NCBI RefSeq assembly: GCF_023168165.1
Contig: NZ_BQYJ01000004.1
Span: 62,001 to 126,000, forward strand
From: Niallia sp. NCCP-28
GTDB taxonomy: Bacteria; Bacillota; Bacilli; Bacillales; Cytobacillaceae
Direction of reading: 5' to 3'
DNA length: 64,000 bases
The notes below the pieces were generated by a model. It made no database searches, was not told the origin of the DNA, and saw only the letters and a program-made list of their open reading frames with translations. The stretch's first letter is position 1; every line of letters starts with the position of its first letter. Of this stretch, positions 16,154 to 25,400 are shown piece after piece. Both the position numbers and the translations under genes were made by a program.

Positions 16154-17583
16154 TATTCCGCCAAAGCATATAAAGGAATCAATATTTCAAATTCCGTCCC
16201 ATTTGAAGAACTTTCCTTAATGCGAATATCTCCTCGATGTTCTAAAATAGTTTTCTTCACAAAAGCAAGCCCCAGTCCCATCCCTTTTTCTTTTGTTGTC
16301 GTAAATGGATTAAAAGCCTCTTCTAATTGATTAATTTCAATGCCTGTTCCACTATCATGCAATGTTATCACAACATTTTCGTTCATCTCACCTACCGTAA
16401 TTAAAATCATTCTTGTTGTTCTTTCAGGAGGAATGGCCTCGATACTATTTTTTATAAGGTTAATAAACACTTGCTGAATATTCGGCTTATTTATATACGC
16501 CTTTATGTTTTTTTGCAGGTAATAAAGTTTAATAGTAACTCTATATTCTTTAGCACTTTCATTCACCATTTCCACTACTTCTTCTAAAAGTGCGTTAACA
16601 TCTTCCATTGCAAAAGTCAGTTGTGCTTGTTTCATATAAAGTGAATAATTCTCTACAATTTCTTTAAGCTGGTAGGATGCTTTATCCACTAGGTCAAAAA
16701 ACTCTTCATTTTTCTGATCAAGAACTGTATTTTCTTTTATTAGTTTGTGAAAGCCTCTAATGACTTGCACGTTATTTTTGACTTCATGTATAAGGCTGCT
16801 TGATAAACTGCCTGCATAATCTAATTTCTTCTGCCTTTCCAACAAGCCGTTATATTGATTTGTTTTATCTATATTCATTTTGATAAATTCAAAAATAATC
16901 ATGCTGGCAAATAATACAATTCCAAGACTGCTAAATAAAATCCCCGTTTCTGGGATAAAATTAAGAAAACCAGAAAAAAACAATAAAAGAGAATAAATGG
17001 CATATGCCCGTAAAAATCTTTGTACATAATGATTTTCAACTTGCTTTGCTACAATGATCAAACAAAACAAAAATAAAAGAAATATAGTCATATGAAAAAA
17101 GTAGACAGTATTAAAAGATCCATAGACTGGAAAATAAAAATGAAGTCCGAACACTTTATTTTTTACAATAGTTAAACCTTGAATGCCAAGGGATGTCCAA
17201 TTCATAACATATACAAATATGCTCCAAACAACATAAAAATAAAAAACTTTTCTATTGAATAGACAATGCCGCAATTTGATAGAAAAGTGAGGAGTGTTTT
17301 GATCTAATTTATTATTATCCAATATGATGATCACAAGATAAAAAATGATGGCAACAGAAAAGGTAGGTCCCATACGGAAAAGACGAAACAAAAATAAAGC
17401 AACCTCTTCTGATAGCAGTGTTGGAAAATATAATACACTAACAGACAATTGCCAAATGCTAATAAATAGCATGTAAATTAGTAAAGCAATGGAAAATTTA
17501 GAACCATTAAACAACCTAAAAGTGCCAATTGCTAATACAATAGGAATTAAACCAATCAAAAATATAAATATACCAACTATCAT
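16153..17583 (-). CDS. Orphan membrane sensor histidine kinase
   Basis: A 476-residue kinase. Seven hydrophobic segments occupy residues 1-235. The dimerisation H-box follows, SLIHEVKNNVQVIRGF with His266, then the N-box QQVFINLIKNSIEA (about 370-383), G1 DSGTGI (about 410), F-box FNPFTTTKEKG and G2 GMGLGL (about 435). No response regulator is adjacent. Kinases of this layout in bacilli often feed the sporulation phosphorelay through Spo0F. The next gene, divergently placed, is a Spo0E-type phosphatase acting on Spo0A, which makes a phosphorelay role plausible. The sensed signal is unknown. Confidence 0.88.
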   Translation of the reverse strand: MIVGIFIFLIGLIPIVLAIGTFRLFNGSKFSIALLIYMLFISIWQLSVSVLYFPTLLSEEVALFLFRLFRMGPTFSVAIIFYLVIIILDNNKLDQNTPHFSIKLRHCLFNRKVFYFYVVWSIFVYVMNWTSLGIQGLTIVKNKVFGLHFYFPVYGSFNTVYFFHMTIFLLFLFCLIIVAKQVENHYVQRFLRAYAIYSLLLFFSGFLNFIPETGILFSSLGIVLFASMIIFEFIKMNIDKTNQYNGLLERQKKLDYAGSLSSSLIHEVKNNVQVIRGFHKLIKENTVLDQKNEEFFDLVDKASYQLKEIVENYSLYMKQAQLTFAMEDVNALLEEVVEMVNESAKEYRVTIKLYYLQKNIKAYINKPNIQQVFINLIKNSIEAIPPERTTRMILITVGEMNENVVITLHDSGTGIEINQLEEAFNPFTTTKEKGMGLGLAFVKKTILEHRGDIRIKESSSNGTEFEILIPLYALAE

Positions 17584-18030
17584 GCATTTCTCCTTCTATC
17601 AATAACCAAAATTAGTATAAACACAGATAAGTTCAATCTTTCAAAACCTCACTAAAAAAGTTTTGGCTATTTCCCTCATATATAATACCACTTTTTAATT
17701 TTTTCACAATCACATCGTTCTTTTGTCTAGTCACAAAGAATCATTTTAATAAAACACATAAAAAATCAAGTAAAAATCTTTAATTTTTTACATTTTTTTG
17801 GTAACATCCTAAAAGTACCCCTTATTCAAAGGGGCAAAAAGATCTTCATACTTGAAAATGAAAAGGAATAATAAGGAAGTCTAAGTCAGACAAATGAGTG
17901 TAACTGTAAAAGCCAGCAATTACACAAACCTAAACGAACACAAATACAATTCGCAACGATGTCTATTTTTCAGCGGCGAAGAAAAAACTCTTACTGACTG
18001 AAGTTTCACTTTATAAGGGAGTTAATTTTG
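17584..18030. other. Divergent intergenic region between kinase and spo0E-like gene
   Basis: No gene was seen. It should hold both divergent promoters. The last 40 nt contain copy 2 of the dispersed repeat (TTACTGACTGAAGTTTCACTTTATA, 17991-18014), which runs into the ribosome-binding site of the spo0E-like gene. Confidence 0.5.
17991..18014 (+). repeat. Dispersed repeat, partial copy 2
   Basis: The block CTGAYTGAAGTTTCACTTTATA matches the 3' block of the copy at 62361-62386 with few changes. The upstream TATCACGCA block is not recognisable here. Confidence 0.4.
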
Positions 18031-18246
18031 ATGACTGTTCCACTAGATAACAGAGAAGCTAATAATTTGTTGGTCCATATTCAACGTTTAAGAAAAGAGT
18101 TAATTGAAATTGGTCTACAAGAGGGCTTTCAAAGCACCAACACGATTCAAATAAGTCAAACATTAGATAATTATATCGTGTCATATCAAAAAATGATTTT
18201 AACATGCGGAAAAGACTTGCATACTGGAATTAGAAAAAGCTGTTAA
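18031..18246 (+). CDS. Spo0E-family aspartyl-phosphate phosphatase
   Basis: A 71-residue cytoplasmic protein predicted to form the two-helix Spo0E fold, which dephosphorylates Spo0A~P and so delays sporulation. The diagnostic SQxLD signature is present as ISQTLDNYIVSYQKM. The first helix (NLLVHIQRLRKELIEIGLQEG) is also typical. An ATG at 18031 follows AAGGGAG at 10 nt. The preceding in-frame TTG at 18028 is also possible. It stands alone, divergent from the sensor kinase gene. Bacilli have several members (Spo0E, YisI, YnzD), so no specific name is given. Confidence 0.82.
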   Translation: MTVPLDNREANNLLVHIQRLRKELIEIGLQEGFQSTNTIQISQTLDNYIVSYQKMILTCGKDLHTGIRKSC

Positions 18247-18356
18247 CTGCATTATATATTGTAAAGAGTCCATGACTAATCCTCAAAGGGCTCATTTCTT
18301 CTGTTCCCCTTTCGATATGGAATACTCCTTTACTATAATGCTGTTAACAACTTTAT

Positions 18357-19382
18357 CTACTTTTTGCGATTGCCCTTTTTGGTACGTACGTTTTTCACTT
18401 CTAAAACATCTAAAAGAAAAATAAAAATCGGAATGCCTACAATTAGACCCCATACACCAAAAAAGTTTTCTGAAAAAATAAGAACTATAAAAGTAAAAAA
18501 TACGGGCAAATCTGTTTTAGAAGACATTAATTTTGGATTCAAGATATATGCTTCCAATGCATGTATAATAATAATTAATATTATAATTGTTATCACTTGG
18601 GGAACTCCACCTAAAGTGTACGCAATTGTGGCCAACGGAATAAAAGAAATAATCACACCTGCAACTGGAATAAGCCCAAAAATAAAAATCATTATCGCTA
18701 TACCAAATAATTGAGGAAAACCTAAAAAATATAACACTAATGTTGTTAATGCCGTATTAAATAATGCAATCATAAATTGGGCTTCAATTACTTTTCCAAA
18801 TGTCCCCGCAAATTTCTCTCCAAAATATCGAAATTCAAAGTATAGAGCTGAAATCTTACTACGCTCAACATATTGCAAAAACTGCCTTAATTTATTCTTT
18901 TCCAATAAGTAGAAAAAACTTAAGACCATTGCCATAAATAATTGTACGCTAATTTGCCCAATACCAGAAAAGTACTGCACCAAAAAAGCAAACCCTTGGT
19001 GTAAATAGGATGAAATTTGATAATTTTTTATAATATCCACAACATAATTAAACACAATGTTATCATGGGGCTGCATATAAAAATTTATAATGCGCCTGAT
19101 TAGCTGAGTAATCTCCACTATGACGGCAGGCAAATAAGCGCTAATGCCATATACTAAAACTCCAATTACAAAAAAATATAAAACAACTACAATAATATTT
19201 CGTCTTATTGGAATTCGAGTGGCAAATACATTTACAAATCGATCCATTAAAAAGGAAATAATAAATGTAAATAAAATAAGATTAATCATGCTTCTGACAG
19301 CATAAATAATACCGACAAAAAAAAGAAGAATAAAAAATCGTTTTACATCCTTGTTCAGGACAAGTTTTGACAAATAATCCAT
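18357..19382 (-). CDS. AI-2E family (UPF0118) membrane transporter
   Basis: A 341-residue polytopic membrane protein with about eight helices. The family signature is HALEAYILNPKLMSSKTDLP near residue 285, followed by FGVWGLIVGIPIFIF. Members include TqsA and B. subtilis YueF and YrrI. Some members export small signals or act as Na+/H+ antiporters, so the substrate is not predictable. The C-terminal tail is strongly basic (KNVRTKKGNRKK). It is monocistronic. Confidence 0.85.
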   Translation of the reverse strand: MDYLSKLVLNKDVKRFFILLFFVGIIYAVRSMINLILFTFIISFLMDRFVNVFATRIPIRRNIIVVVLYFFVIGVLVYGISAYLPAVIVEITQLIRRIINFYMQPHDNIVFNYVVDIIKNYQISSYLHQGFAFLVQYFSGIGQISVQLFMAMVLSFFYLLEKNKLRQFLQYVERSKISALYFEFRYFGEKFAGTFGKVIEAQFMIALFNTALTTLVLYFLGFPQLFGIAIMIFIFGLIPVAGVIISFIPLATIAYTLGGVPQVITIIILIIIIHALEAYILNPKLMSSKTDLPVFFTFIVLIFSENFFGVWGLIVGIPIFIFLLDVLEVKNVRTKKGNRKK

Positions 19383-19759
19383 TTATAAGACCCCTGACAA
19401 TTTTTGAATACTATATACAATATGTAGCAAACTTTCATTTATGCTATCTATTCCTTTTCCCTCATTATTTACGAATTCCATTAAAATAACAAGGTATATT
19501 TCCTTAAATTCCGACAAAATTTGCAAAAAAGAAAAAAGCCTCTCTCCTCGATATTTAACTTTATGCTTTTTTGAAAAGAAAGCATAACTATGAATAATGT
19601 CTCCCTTGAATACAAATGAATAATGCTATAGAAAAAATTTTCTCAATATACTAAATAGCTTCTTTACAAGTTATTTAAAAGTTAGTAAACTAACAAAGTT
19701 ATTTCTTTTTTCTACATTATTTGATAATTTTCAACATTTATCTACAACAGGAGGATCAT
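19383..19759. other. Gene-free stretch upstream of the amino acid permease
   Basis: No protein gene was seen. A hairpin TTATGCTTT...AAAGCATAA at about 19560-19588 and a small palindrome GTTAGTAAACTAAC at about 19682-19695 occur. No T-box or recognised riboswitch could be made out. The permease promoter presumably lies here. Confidence 0.4.
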
Positions 19760-21142
19760 ATGAATTTATTTCGTAAAAAGGCTGTTGCTACAAGCACTTC
19801 AACCCCTTTAAATCGAGTGTTAGGCGCTTTTGATTTAACTATGCTTGGTGTCGGCGCTATTGTAGGAACAGGTATATTTGTTTTAACAGGAGTGGCTGCC
19901 GCTGAATATGCAGGACCGGCGCTTATTCTTTCCTTTATCATAGCAGGATTAGCCTGTACATTTGCTGCTTTATGCTACTCAGAATTTGCCTCTATGATTC
20001 CAGAGTCAGGGAGTGCCTACACATATAGTTATGTTGCATTTGGCGAAATTATCGCTTGGATATTAGGCTGGGATTTAGTGTTAGAATACGGATTGGCTTC
20101 TGCTGCTGTTGCAAGCGGATGGTCTGGCTATTTCCAAGGACTATTAAGTGGATTTGGCATTCATCTTCCTACATTTATGACAAGCGCTTTCAATCCAGAA
20201 GCAGGAACCTTTGTTGATATGCCTGCCATTCTTATTGTTTTTATCATTACATTAGTATTGACTCGCGGCATTCAAGAATCCTCCAAATTAAATATTATAA
20301 TGGTTATTATTAAAATTGCTGTTGTTTTATTATTTATCGTTGTTGGAGTATGGTATGTAAAACCAGATAACTGGGTGCCATTTACACCTTATGGTTTCTC
20401 GGGAGTAGCAACTGGGGCTGCTGTTGTTGTTTTTGCTTATTTCGGTTTTGATGCTGTTTCGACTGCTGCAGAAGAAGTAAAAAACCCGCAGCGAAATTTA
20501 CCGATTGGAATTATCTCTGCATTAGCGATCTGTACTATTCTTTATATTATTGTTTCATTAATATTGACTGGCATCGTTCCATATACAGAATTAAACGTTA
20601 AAGATCCAGTTGCTTTTGCCTTAAATTTCATTAATCAAAATTGGGCTGCTGGTTTTGTTTCATTAGGTGCAATTATCGGAATAACAACTGTGCTAATGGT
20701 AATGATGTTTGGACAAACCCGTTTATTTTATGCAATCAGCAAAGATGGACTGCTTCCAAAAAAACTGCAAAAAGTTAGTCCAAAAAGACAGGTTCCGATT
20801 GTAAGCACATGGGTTACCGCTGCTTTAGTAGCAATCTTTGCAGGATTTGTGCCATTAAATCAACTGGCTGAATTAACAAATATCGGCACACTTTTTGCTT
20901 TTTCAGCCGTTTCCCTTGGAATTCTTGTATTAAGAGTAAAACAGCCAAATTTAAAGCGGGGATTCAAAACGCCGCTCGTTCCTTTTGTTCCAGCACTCGC
21001 TATTATATTCTGCTTTTACTTAATGCTGCAGCTTAGCACATTTACATGGCAGGGCTTTGGCGTTTGGCTAGTGATTGGATTAGTGATTTATTTCCTATAC
21101 GGATACAGACATAGTAAGTTAAATCAAAAAAATAAAATCTAA
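19760..21142 (+). CDS. APC-superfamily amino acid permease
   Basis: A 460-residue, roughly twelve-helix permease starting at the ATG at 19760, preceded by AGGAGGATCAT. An open frame extending further upstream lacks a ribosome-binding site. GVGAIVGTGIFVLTG near residue 33 is the unwound first helix that binds the substrate amino and carboxyl groups in this superfamily. EEVKNPQRNLPIGII near residue 235 is the conserved intracellular loop. Overall it resembles B. subtilis YfnA and the cationic amino acid transporter family. The substrate cannot be fixed. It is monocistronic, ending in a terminator shared with the convergent MMPL gene. Confidence 0.88.
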   Translation: MNLFRKKAVATSTSTPLNRVLGAFDLTMLGVGAIVGTGIFVLTGVAAAEYAGPALILSFIIAGLACTFAALCYSEFASMIPESGSAYTYSYVAFGEIIAWILGWDLVLEYGLASAAVASGWSGYFQGLLSGFGIHLPTFMTSAFNPEAGTFVDMPAILIVFIITLVLTRGIQESSKLNIIMVIIKIAVVLLFIVVGVWYVKPDNWVPFTPYGFSGVATGAAVVVFAYFGFDAVSTAAEEVKNPQRNLPIGIISALAICTILYIIVSLILTGIVPYTELNVKDPVAFALNFINQNWAAGFVSLGAIIGITTVLMVMMFGQTRLFYAISKDGLLPKKLQKVSPKRQVPIVSTWVTAALVAIFAGFVPLNQLAELTNIGTLFAFSAVSLGILVLRVKQPNLKRGFKTPLVPFVPALAIIFCFYLMLQLSTFTWQGFGVWLVIGLVIYFLYGYRHSKLNQKNKI

Positions 21143-21176
21143 AAAAGCATCGGTCCATTGCGGCCGATGCTTTTTT
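21141..21176. terminator. Bidirectional terminator between permease and MMPL gene
   Basis: AAAAAAGCATCGG (21141-21153) pairs with CCGATGCTTTTTT (21164-21176). Confidence 0.85.
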
Positions 21177-21190
21177 CCTTATGCAACTTT

Positions 21191-24100
21191 TTAATTGTTT
21201 GGTCTCTTAAAGGGCCACCAATTTGCTTCACCAAAGTTTTTGACCATAACTGGTATAAACAGCGGCAGAATAATGCACGCATATAAAGCTAAACCAATTA
21301 GAACAATGCTTGCAATTTGCAATAATGAAAGCATTCCTGAAGGCATCATGGCAGCGAATGTCCCACCTAAGATTACCGCGGCTGAAAGAATAACGGTTCC
21401 CATTTTTTTCATCGCTTCTAGCATCGCTTCTTTTATAGACAAATCACGATACTCATTAAATCGATCCATTAAAAAAATGCTGTAATCAACACCTAAGGCT
21501 ATTAAAATAACAAATCCAAAAAACGGTACTGCCCAACTGATGCCCGTATACCCAATTAAATTCACATAAATTGCTTCATTTATTCCCATCGCTGTATAAA
21601 AAGCTAAAATTAAAGATCCAATAATATAAACTGGCATAATAATAGAGCGGAATAAAAAGATTAAAATAATCGAAATGCCAACAAGCATTAAAACAACCGT
21701 TCTAGAATAATCCTGATTAGACATTGTCCGCAAATCTGCATTAGTGCTGGTAATCCCGCCTACTGCCACTTTGGCGTTCTCTAATTTTGTTCCTTTTGTC
21801 ACACGCTCTACTGTATTTTTGATATCATCGACTTGATTCATTGCTTCATTTGAATAAGGATTTGCAGCAAATATTATGTCAAATGTCATCAACTTGCGAT
21901 TTTTTGACAAATACGTATCAATTGATTGCGCAAAATCTTTGCTTTTTAGTACTTCTTCCGGCAAATAAAAGCTGTCTTTGTCATTTTCCGATAAACCAGA
22001 TAAATAATCTGTTGCTGATCCTATCCCCTCTGAAACCTTATCTAATCCTTCGGCACTCTGATTAAGCCCATCTGATAATTCACCAATTTGGCTGCCGATG
22101 CTGCCAAAACCTTTTAATAATTGTTTCTGCCCATCATTTACATCATTTAAGCCATTGGTTAACTTCGGCATATTCGAAACAATGGTGCCTTGTCCATCTG
22201 CCAATTGATTAAAAGCAGCTTGTTGTTTTTTTATTCCAGCAATTAGCTGCTCTAAACCTGAACCAAGTGATGCTTGATTTTTCAGCACTTCACTATAGCC
22301 ATTATTTGCTTCTGTCATCCCTGATTGAAGCTGCTGCAGGCCGTCATTTAATTGATTAATGCTTGCTGCTATCGTCGGCAGCTGCTCTTGTGTGGTCAAG
22401 ATTCCTTGTTTAATCCCTTGGTAAGCTGTTTCTTCATTTAAACCAGCATATTTTTGTTCTAAATAAGTAAAGGATTCTCCAGGAATTTGATTGATACCTT
22501 TTGATAATTCTTCCACTCCTGCACCTAATTTTTGATATTGAGATACAATTGTCGTTAAATTATTTTCTATTTTCTCATAACCTGGCTTTAACTTTTTATG
22601 TGCCGCCAATAATTGATTTGCCCCCGACTCTGCGTCTTCCAGCCCTTTAATAATTTGATCAGATCCTGCTGCTCCTTGACGAATTCCGTCTTCTATTTTC
22701 CCTAAATTCGTCTGAACTTCTGCTAATCCCGATTGAATATCAGATGTACCGCTAATTAAATCATTAATGCCATCTGTTGCGCTATTGAGCTGTGGAGTTG
22801 ATTTAGAAAGCTCGCTTCCAGCATCATCGAGCCCTTCCTTAATCTTATCAATGCCCTCTTTGCCTTCCCCAAGTCCCTCTTCTAAGTCTTTAGCTTGTTT
22901 CGATAAGTATAACTCTTCGATTGGCTGCCCTGTTGGTCGTGTAACCGATCGAACCTTATCCACAAGCTTCACTTTTTCTAATTCTTTGCTGATATTTTCT
23001 GCTAAAGCCATATATTCTGCCGAATTCATTTCTTCATCATTTTTTATCACAACAGTTGTTGACATCGCTTCTCCAGGTCCAAAGCTATCAGCAATTGCAT
23101 TAAATGCTTTAATAGAAGCAACATCACCTCCCACCTCATCTAATGAATTAAACGAGAGCTTTCCATCATATGTAACAAGAAATGGCACACATACAATCCC
23201 TACAATCGCTAAGGCAATAAGGGGACGTTTTAATGAAAATCTACCTGCAATTCCCCATAATTTACTATCATTATGACCTGCTGCACCTTTTGATGGCCAA
23301 AAAATCTTATGACCTAATACAAGCATAAAAAATGGAACAACCGTAAACAGAGCAATTAGCAATAAAGCAACCCCAACAGCTACTGCTGATGCAGATTGAT
23401 ATAATTTAAATTGCGAAAAACCAATGGCTGCAAATCCTATCATAACAGCAATACCACTAAAGAATACTGTTCGTCCCGCATTTTTATATGTTTCCACTAT
23501 TGCTTCCACAATACTTTCCTCATGCTGCAGTTCTTCTTTAAAGCGTGATATTAAAAGAATGCAATAATCTGTACCTATCCCAAATAATACAGCTACTAAA
23601 AAGATCTGCGTATAATTAGAAATCGGAAAGTTGAATTGATCTACTAATATTGCTACAATCGATTGCGAAGCCAAATAAGAAACTCCAACTGTTATAAGGG
23701 GAATTAGTGGAGCCACAACAGAACGGAAAACGATTAATAAAACAGCCAAAATAAAAACAACCGTAATTCCTTCTGTTTTCTTTAGTCCTTCTTCTGAGCT
23801 TTTCGTCAAATCAAGATCAATCATCCAATTGCTCGTATAATAATGCTCTACATTAAACTCTTTAATTTCCTTATATAAAAGAGTATTTAATTCTTCTGCT
23901 TCCCTGTCATTCCAGCTGACAGAAAGAGAAACAAGAATTGTTTTTCCATCTTTTGCTACAAGTTGGTCTTTTAAATTTTCATCTTTAAAATGTGTTAATA
24001 TATCTGTAATTCCTATTTGCTTTTTATTTTTTTCTAATTTTTCTACTGCCTTTTTGGCTTCTATTATTTCTTTGTCTGTCAGTTTTTTATCATCATAAAA

Positions 24101-24316
24101 CACAAGAGCAACCGTAGACTGGTCTCCTATGCTTTTTTGACTCTGAATCTCTTCTATGAGTTTGCTTGCCTCAGAAGAACTATAAGTGCTTGGTGCACTA
24201 ACTTTTCCCTTTTCTCTCACAAGATCAGCTATATTAGGTGCTGCCATAAATAAACCGACAATGACAGCAATCCAAATAATCGGTATAAACCATTTCCCCC
24301 TTAATATAGTTCTCAT
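21191..24316 (-). CDS. MMPL/RND-family membrane transporter
   Basis: A 1041-residue proton-driven transporter with two repeats of the RND core. Helix 1 is followed by an extracellular domain (about 30-175), then a helix bundle (about 178-375) with GIGTDYCILLISRF, then a very long extracellular segment (about 400-850), and a second bundle (about 870-1030) with ALGVDYSIFLMDRF. Those two GxDY motifs carry the proton-relay aspartates. The long segment is rich in repeated GL..I..G-type heptads, suggesting an extended helical stalk. It overlaps the upstream marR gene by 4 nt. The pair resembles B. subtilis ydgG-ydgH. The likely role is efflux of a hydrophobic compound or lipid, with unknown substrate. 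Confidence 0.88.
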   Translation of the reverse strand: MRTILRGKWFIPIIWIAVIVGLFMAAPNIADLVREKGKVSAPSTYSSSEASKLIEEIQSQKSIGDQSTVALVFYDDKKLTDKEIIEAKKAVEKLEKNKKQIGITDILTHFKDENLKDQLVAKDGKTILVSLSVSWNDREAEELNTLLYKEIKEFNVEHYYTSNWMIDLDLTKSSEEGLKKTEGITVVFILAVLLIVFRSVVAPLIPLITVGVSYLASQSIVAILVDQFNFPISNYTQIFLVAVLFGIGTDYCILLISRFKEELQHEESIVEAIVETYKNAGRTVFFSGIAVMIGFAAIGFSQFKLYQSASAVAVGVALLLIALFTVVPFFMLVLGHKIFWPSKGAAGHNDSKLWGIAGRFSLKRPLIALAIVGIVCVPFLVTYDGKLSFNSLDEVGGDVASIKAFNAIADSFGPGEAMSTTVVIKNDEEMNSAEYMALAENISKELEKVKLVDKVRSVTRPTGQPIEELYLSKQAKDLEEGLGEGKEGIDKIKEGLDDAGSELSKSTPQLNSATDGINDLISGTSDIQSGLAEVQTNLGKIEDGIRQGAAGSDQIIKGLEDAESGANQLLAAHKKLKPGYEKIENNLTTIVSQYQKLGAGVEELSKGINQIPGESFTYLEQKYAGLNEETAYQGIKQGILTTQEQLPTIAASINQLNDGLQQLQSGMTEANNGYSEVLKNQASLGSGLEQLIAGIKKQQAAFNQLADGQGTIVSNMPKLTNGLNDVNDGQKQLLKGFGSIGSQIGELSDGLNQSAEGLDKVSEGIGSATDYLSGLSENDKDSFYLPEEVLKSKDFAQSIDTYLSKNRKLMTFDIIFAANPYSNEAMNQVDDIKNTVERVTKGTKLENAKVAVGGITSTNADLRTMSNQDYSRTVVLMLVGISIILIFLFRSIIMPVYIIGSLILAFYTAMGINEAIYVNLIGYTGISWAVPFFGFVILIALGVDYSIFLMDRFNEYRDLSIKEAMLEAMKKMGTVILSAAVILGGTFAAMMPSGMLSLLQIASIVLIGLALYACIILPLFIPVMVKNFGEANWWPFKRPNN

Positions 24317-24798
24317 TGATTCCCCTCCTCATGAATTTCTTTGCTCTCATCGATTAATCGATCTAATTTTTCAAAGGTTTTCAAAAATGTTTGGATTTCC
24401 TCGTCATTAAATTGATTGATAATCGATTCTACTAAGCGCTGAATACGTTCTTCCATTTTTAAAAACACAGATTCTCCCTTTTCTGTAAGGGCTAAATAGA
24501 TGACTCTTCTATCCTTCTCATCTCTTGTGCGATTAATCAATTCTCTTTCAAACAGACGATTAATAATAGAAGTAACTGCACTTTTATTTACTCCAAAAAC
24601 CTGAGCTAATTCAGATGATGTACATGAAGTGGCCTGATTAATATAACGCATTGTATAATGCTGTTCACATGTTAGGGTATCTCCTATTTCCATGCGGATA
24701 AGATAATCCAGTTTTCGATTTACAGAAAAATTAATATCCACATAACGATCTACTACTTCTTTAATATTATATTTACTGATAAGACCCCGCCTCTCCAC
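24313..24798 (-). CDS. MarR-family regulator of the MMPL transporter
   Basis: A 161-residue winged-helix protein. The DNA-binding helices are SSELAQVFGVNKSAVTSIIN followed by RLFERELINR, and the wing is RDEKDRRVIYLALTEKG. It precedes the MMPL gene in the same operon with a 4-nt overlap, like B. subtilis ydgG. The GTG start at 24798 has only a weak ribosome-binding site. A large inverted repeat lies immediately upstream and is the probable autoregulatory operator. The inducer is unknown. Confidence 0.85.
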   Translation of the reverse strand: MERRGLISKYNIKEVVDRYVDINFSVNRKLDYLIRMEIGDTLTCEQHYTMRYINQATSCTSSELAQVFGVNKSAVTSIINRLFERELINRTRDEKDRRVIYLALTEKGESVFLKMEERIQRLVESIINQFNDEEIQTFLKTFEKLDRLIDESKEIHEEGNQ

Positions 24799-24857
24799 TA
24801 ATTAGTTAAAACATTTAACTATTAAACATTTTAACTAATTAATGATTTTTATGTCAA
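24799..24857 (-). promoter_or_regulatory. Promoter and inverted-repeat operator of the marR-MMPL operon
   Basis: The 13-bp arms TAATTAGTTAAAA (24799-24811) and TTTTAACTAATTA (24829-24841) flank 17 nt. On the minus strand a TTGACA (plus 24852-24857) is followed 18 nt later by TAAAAT inside the right arm. A dimeric MarR protein bound here would cover the promoter. Confidence 0.65.
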
Positions 24858-24956
24858 TAACATTTCTTATATTTTTAACTGTAGATTCATGCCTTATGCC
24901 TTTTCTTTATGCTATAATGTATCGCAAATATAGTAGACGCTTTGGAGGCCAATTGA

Positions 24957-25349
24957 ATGTTTGAAATAAATAATACATTGATGGAAGCATTAGGAATAGA
25001 AATAAAAGAGGTAAAAGCAGATGGAACTTGCATCGCTACTATGCCAGTCGATCACCGCACTAGACAGCCATTTGGCTACTTGCATGGCGGAGCATCTGTC
25101 GCACTCGCCGAAACAGTGTCAAGTTTAGGAGCAGCAAGCTTAGTTGATCTGCAATCAGAAGCAGTCTTTGGACAAGAAATAAATGCTAATCATATTCGCT
25201 CTAAAAAAGACGGAACCGTTACTGCCATTGCAACAGTAATCCATAAAGGCCGGACAAGTATGGTCTATGAAACAAAAATTCTCGACGAGCAAGAACAATT
25301 AATAAGCATTTCCCGCTGCACGATTGCAGTGGTAGCTAAAAGAAGATAA
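24957..25349 (+). CDS. Hotdog-fold acyl-CoA thioesterase (PaaI/MenI type)
   Basis: A 130-residue single-domain hotdog thioesterase. The central motif PFGYLHGGASVALAETVSSLGA (about 38-59) contains the HGG...E catalytic arrangement of the PaaI/EntH/MenI group. It closely recalls the B. subtilis DHNA-CoA thioesterase YuxO (MenI), which serves menaquinone synthesis, but paralogues of this size hydrolyse other acyl-CoAs. TTGGAGG precedes the ATG. It stands alone, without men genes, so the menaquinone role is tentative. Confidence 0.8.
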   Translation: MFEINNTLMEALGIEIKEVKADGTCIATMPVDHRTRQPFGYLHGGASVALAETVSSLGAASLVDLQSEAVFGQEINANHIRSKKDGTVTAIATVIHKGRTSMVYETKILDEQEQLISISRCTIAVVAKRR

Positions 25350-25356
25350 TAAAAAA

Positions 25357-25384
25357 GGGTGAAACTAGCATACTAGTTTCACCC
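25357..25384. terminator. Terminator between thioesterase and LacI-family genes
   Basis: GGGTGAAACTAG pairs perfectly with CTAGTTTCACCC. A T6 run follows on the minus strand, and a weaker T-rich stretch on the plus strand, so it mainly serves the LacI-family gene. Confidence 0.8.
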
Positions 25385-25400
25385 TGATTATTATCTTTTT

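Noticed and set aside
17584-18030. Spo0A (0A) boxes between the kinase and spo0E-like genes
   Set aside because: No good TTTGTCGAA or reverse match was found, so Spo0A feedback at this promoter is not claimed.
19383-19759. T-box or lysine-type riboswitch before the amino acid permease
   Set aside because: I looked for T-box (TGGNACCGCG-like) and L-box signatures and found none. Only short unrelated hairpins are present.
22767-23276. 169-codon frame antisense to the MMPL gene
   Set aside because: The long open stretch reflects the codon bias of the real gene on the other strand. There is no ribosome-binding site or domain.
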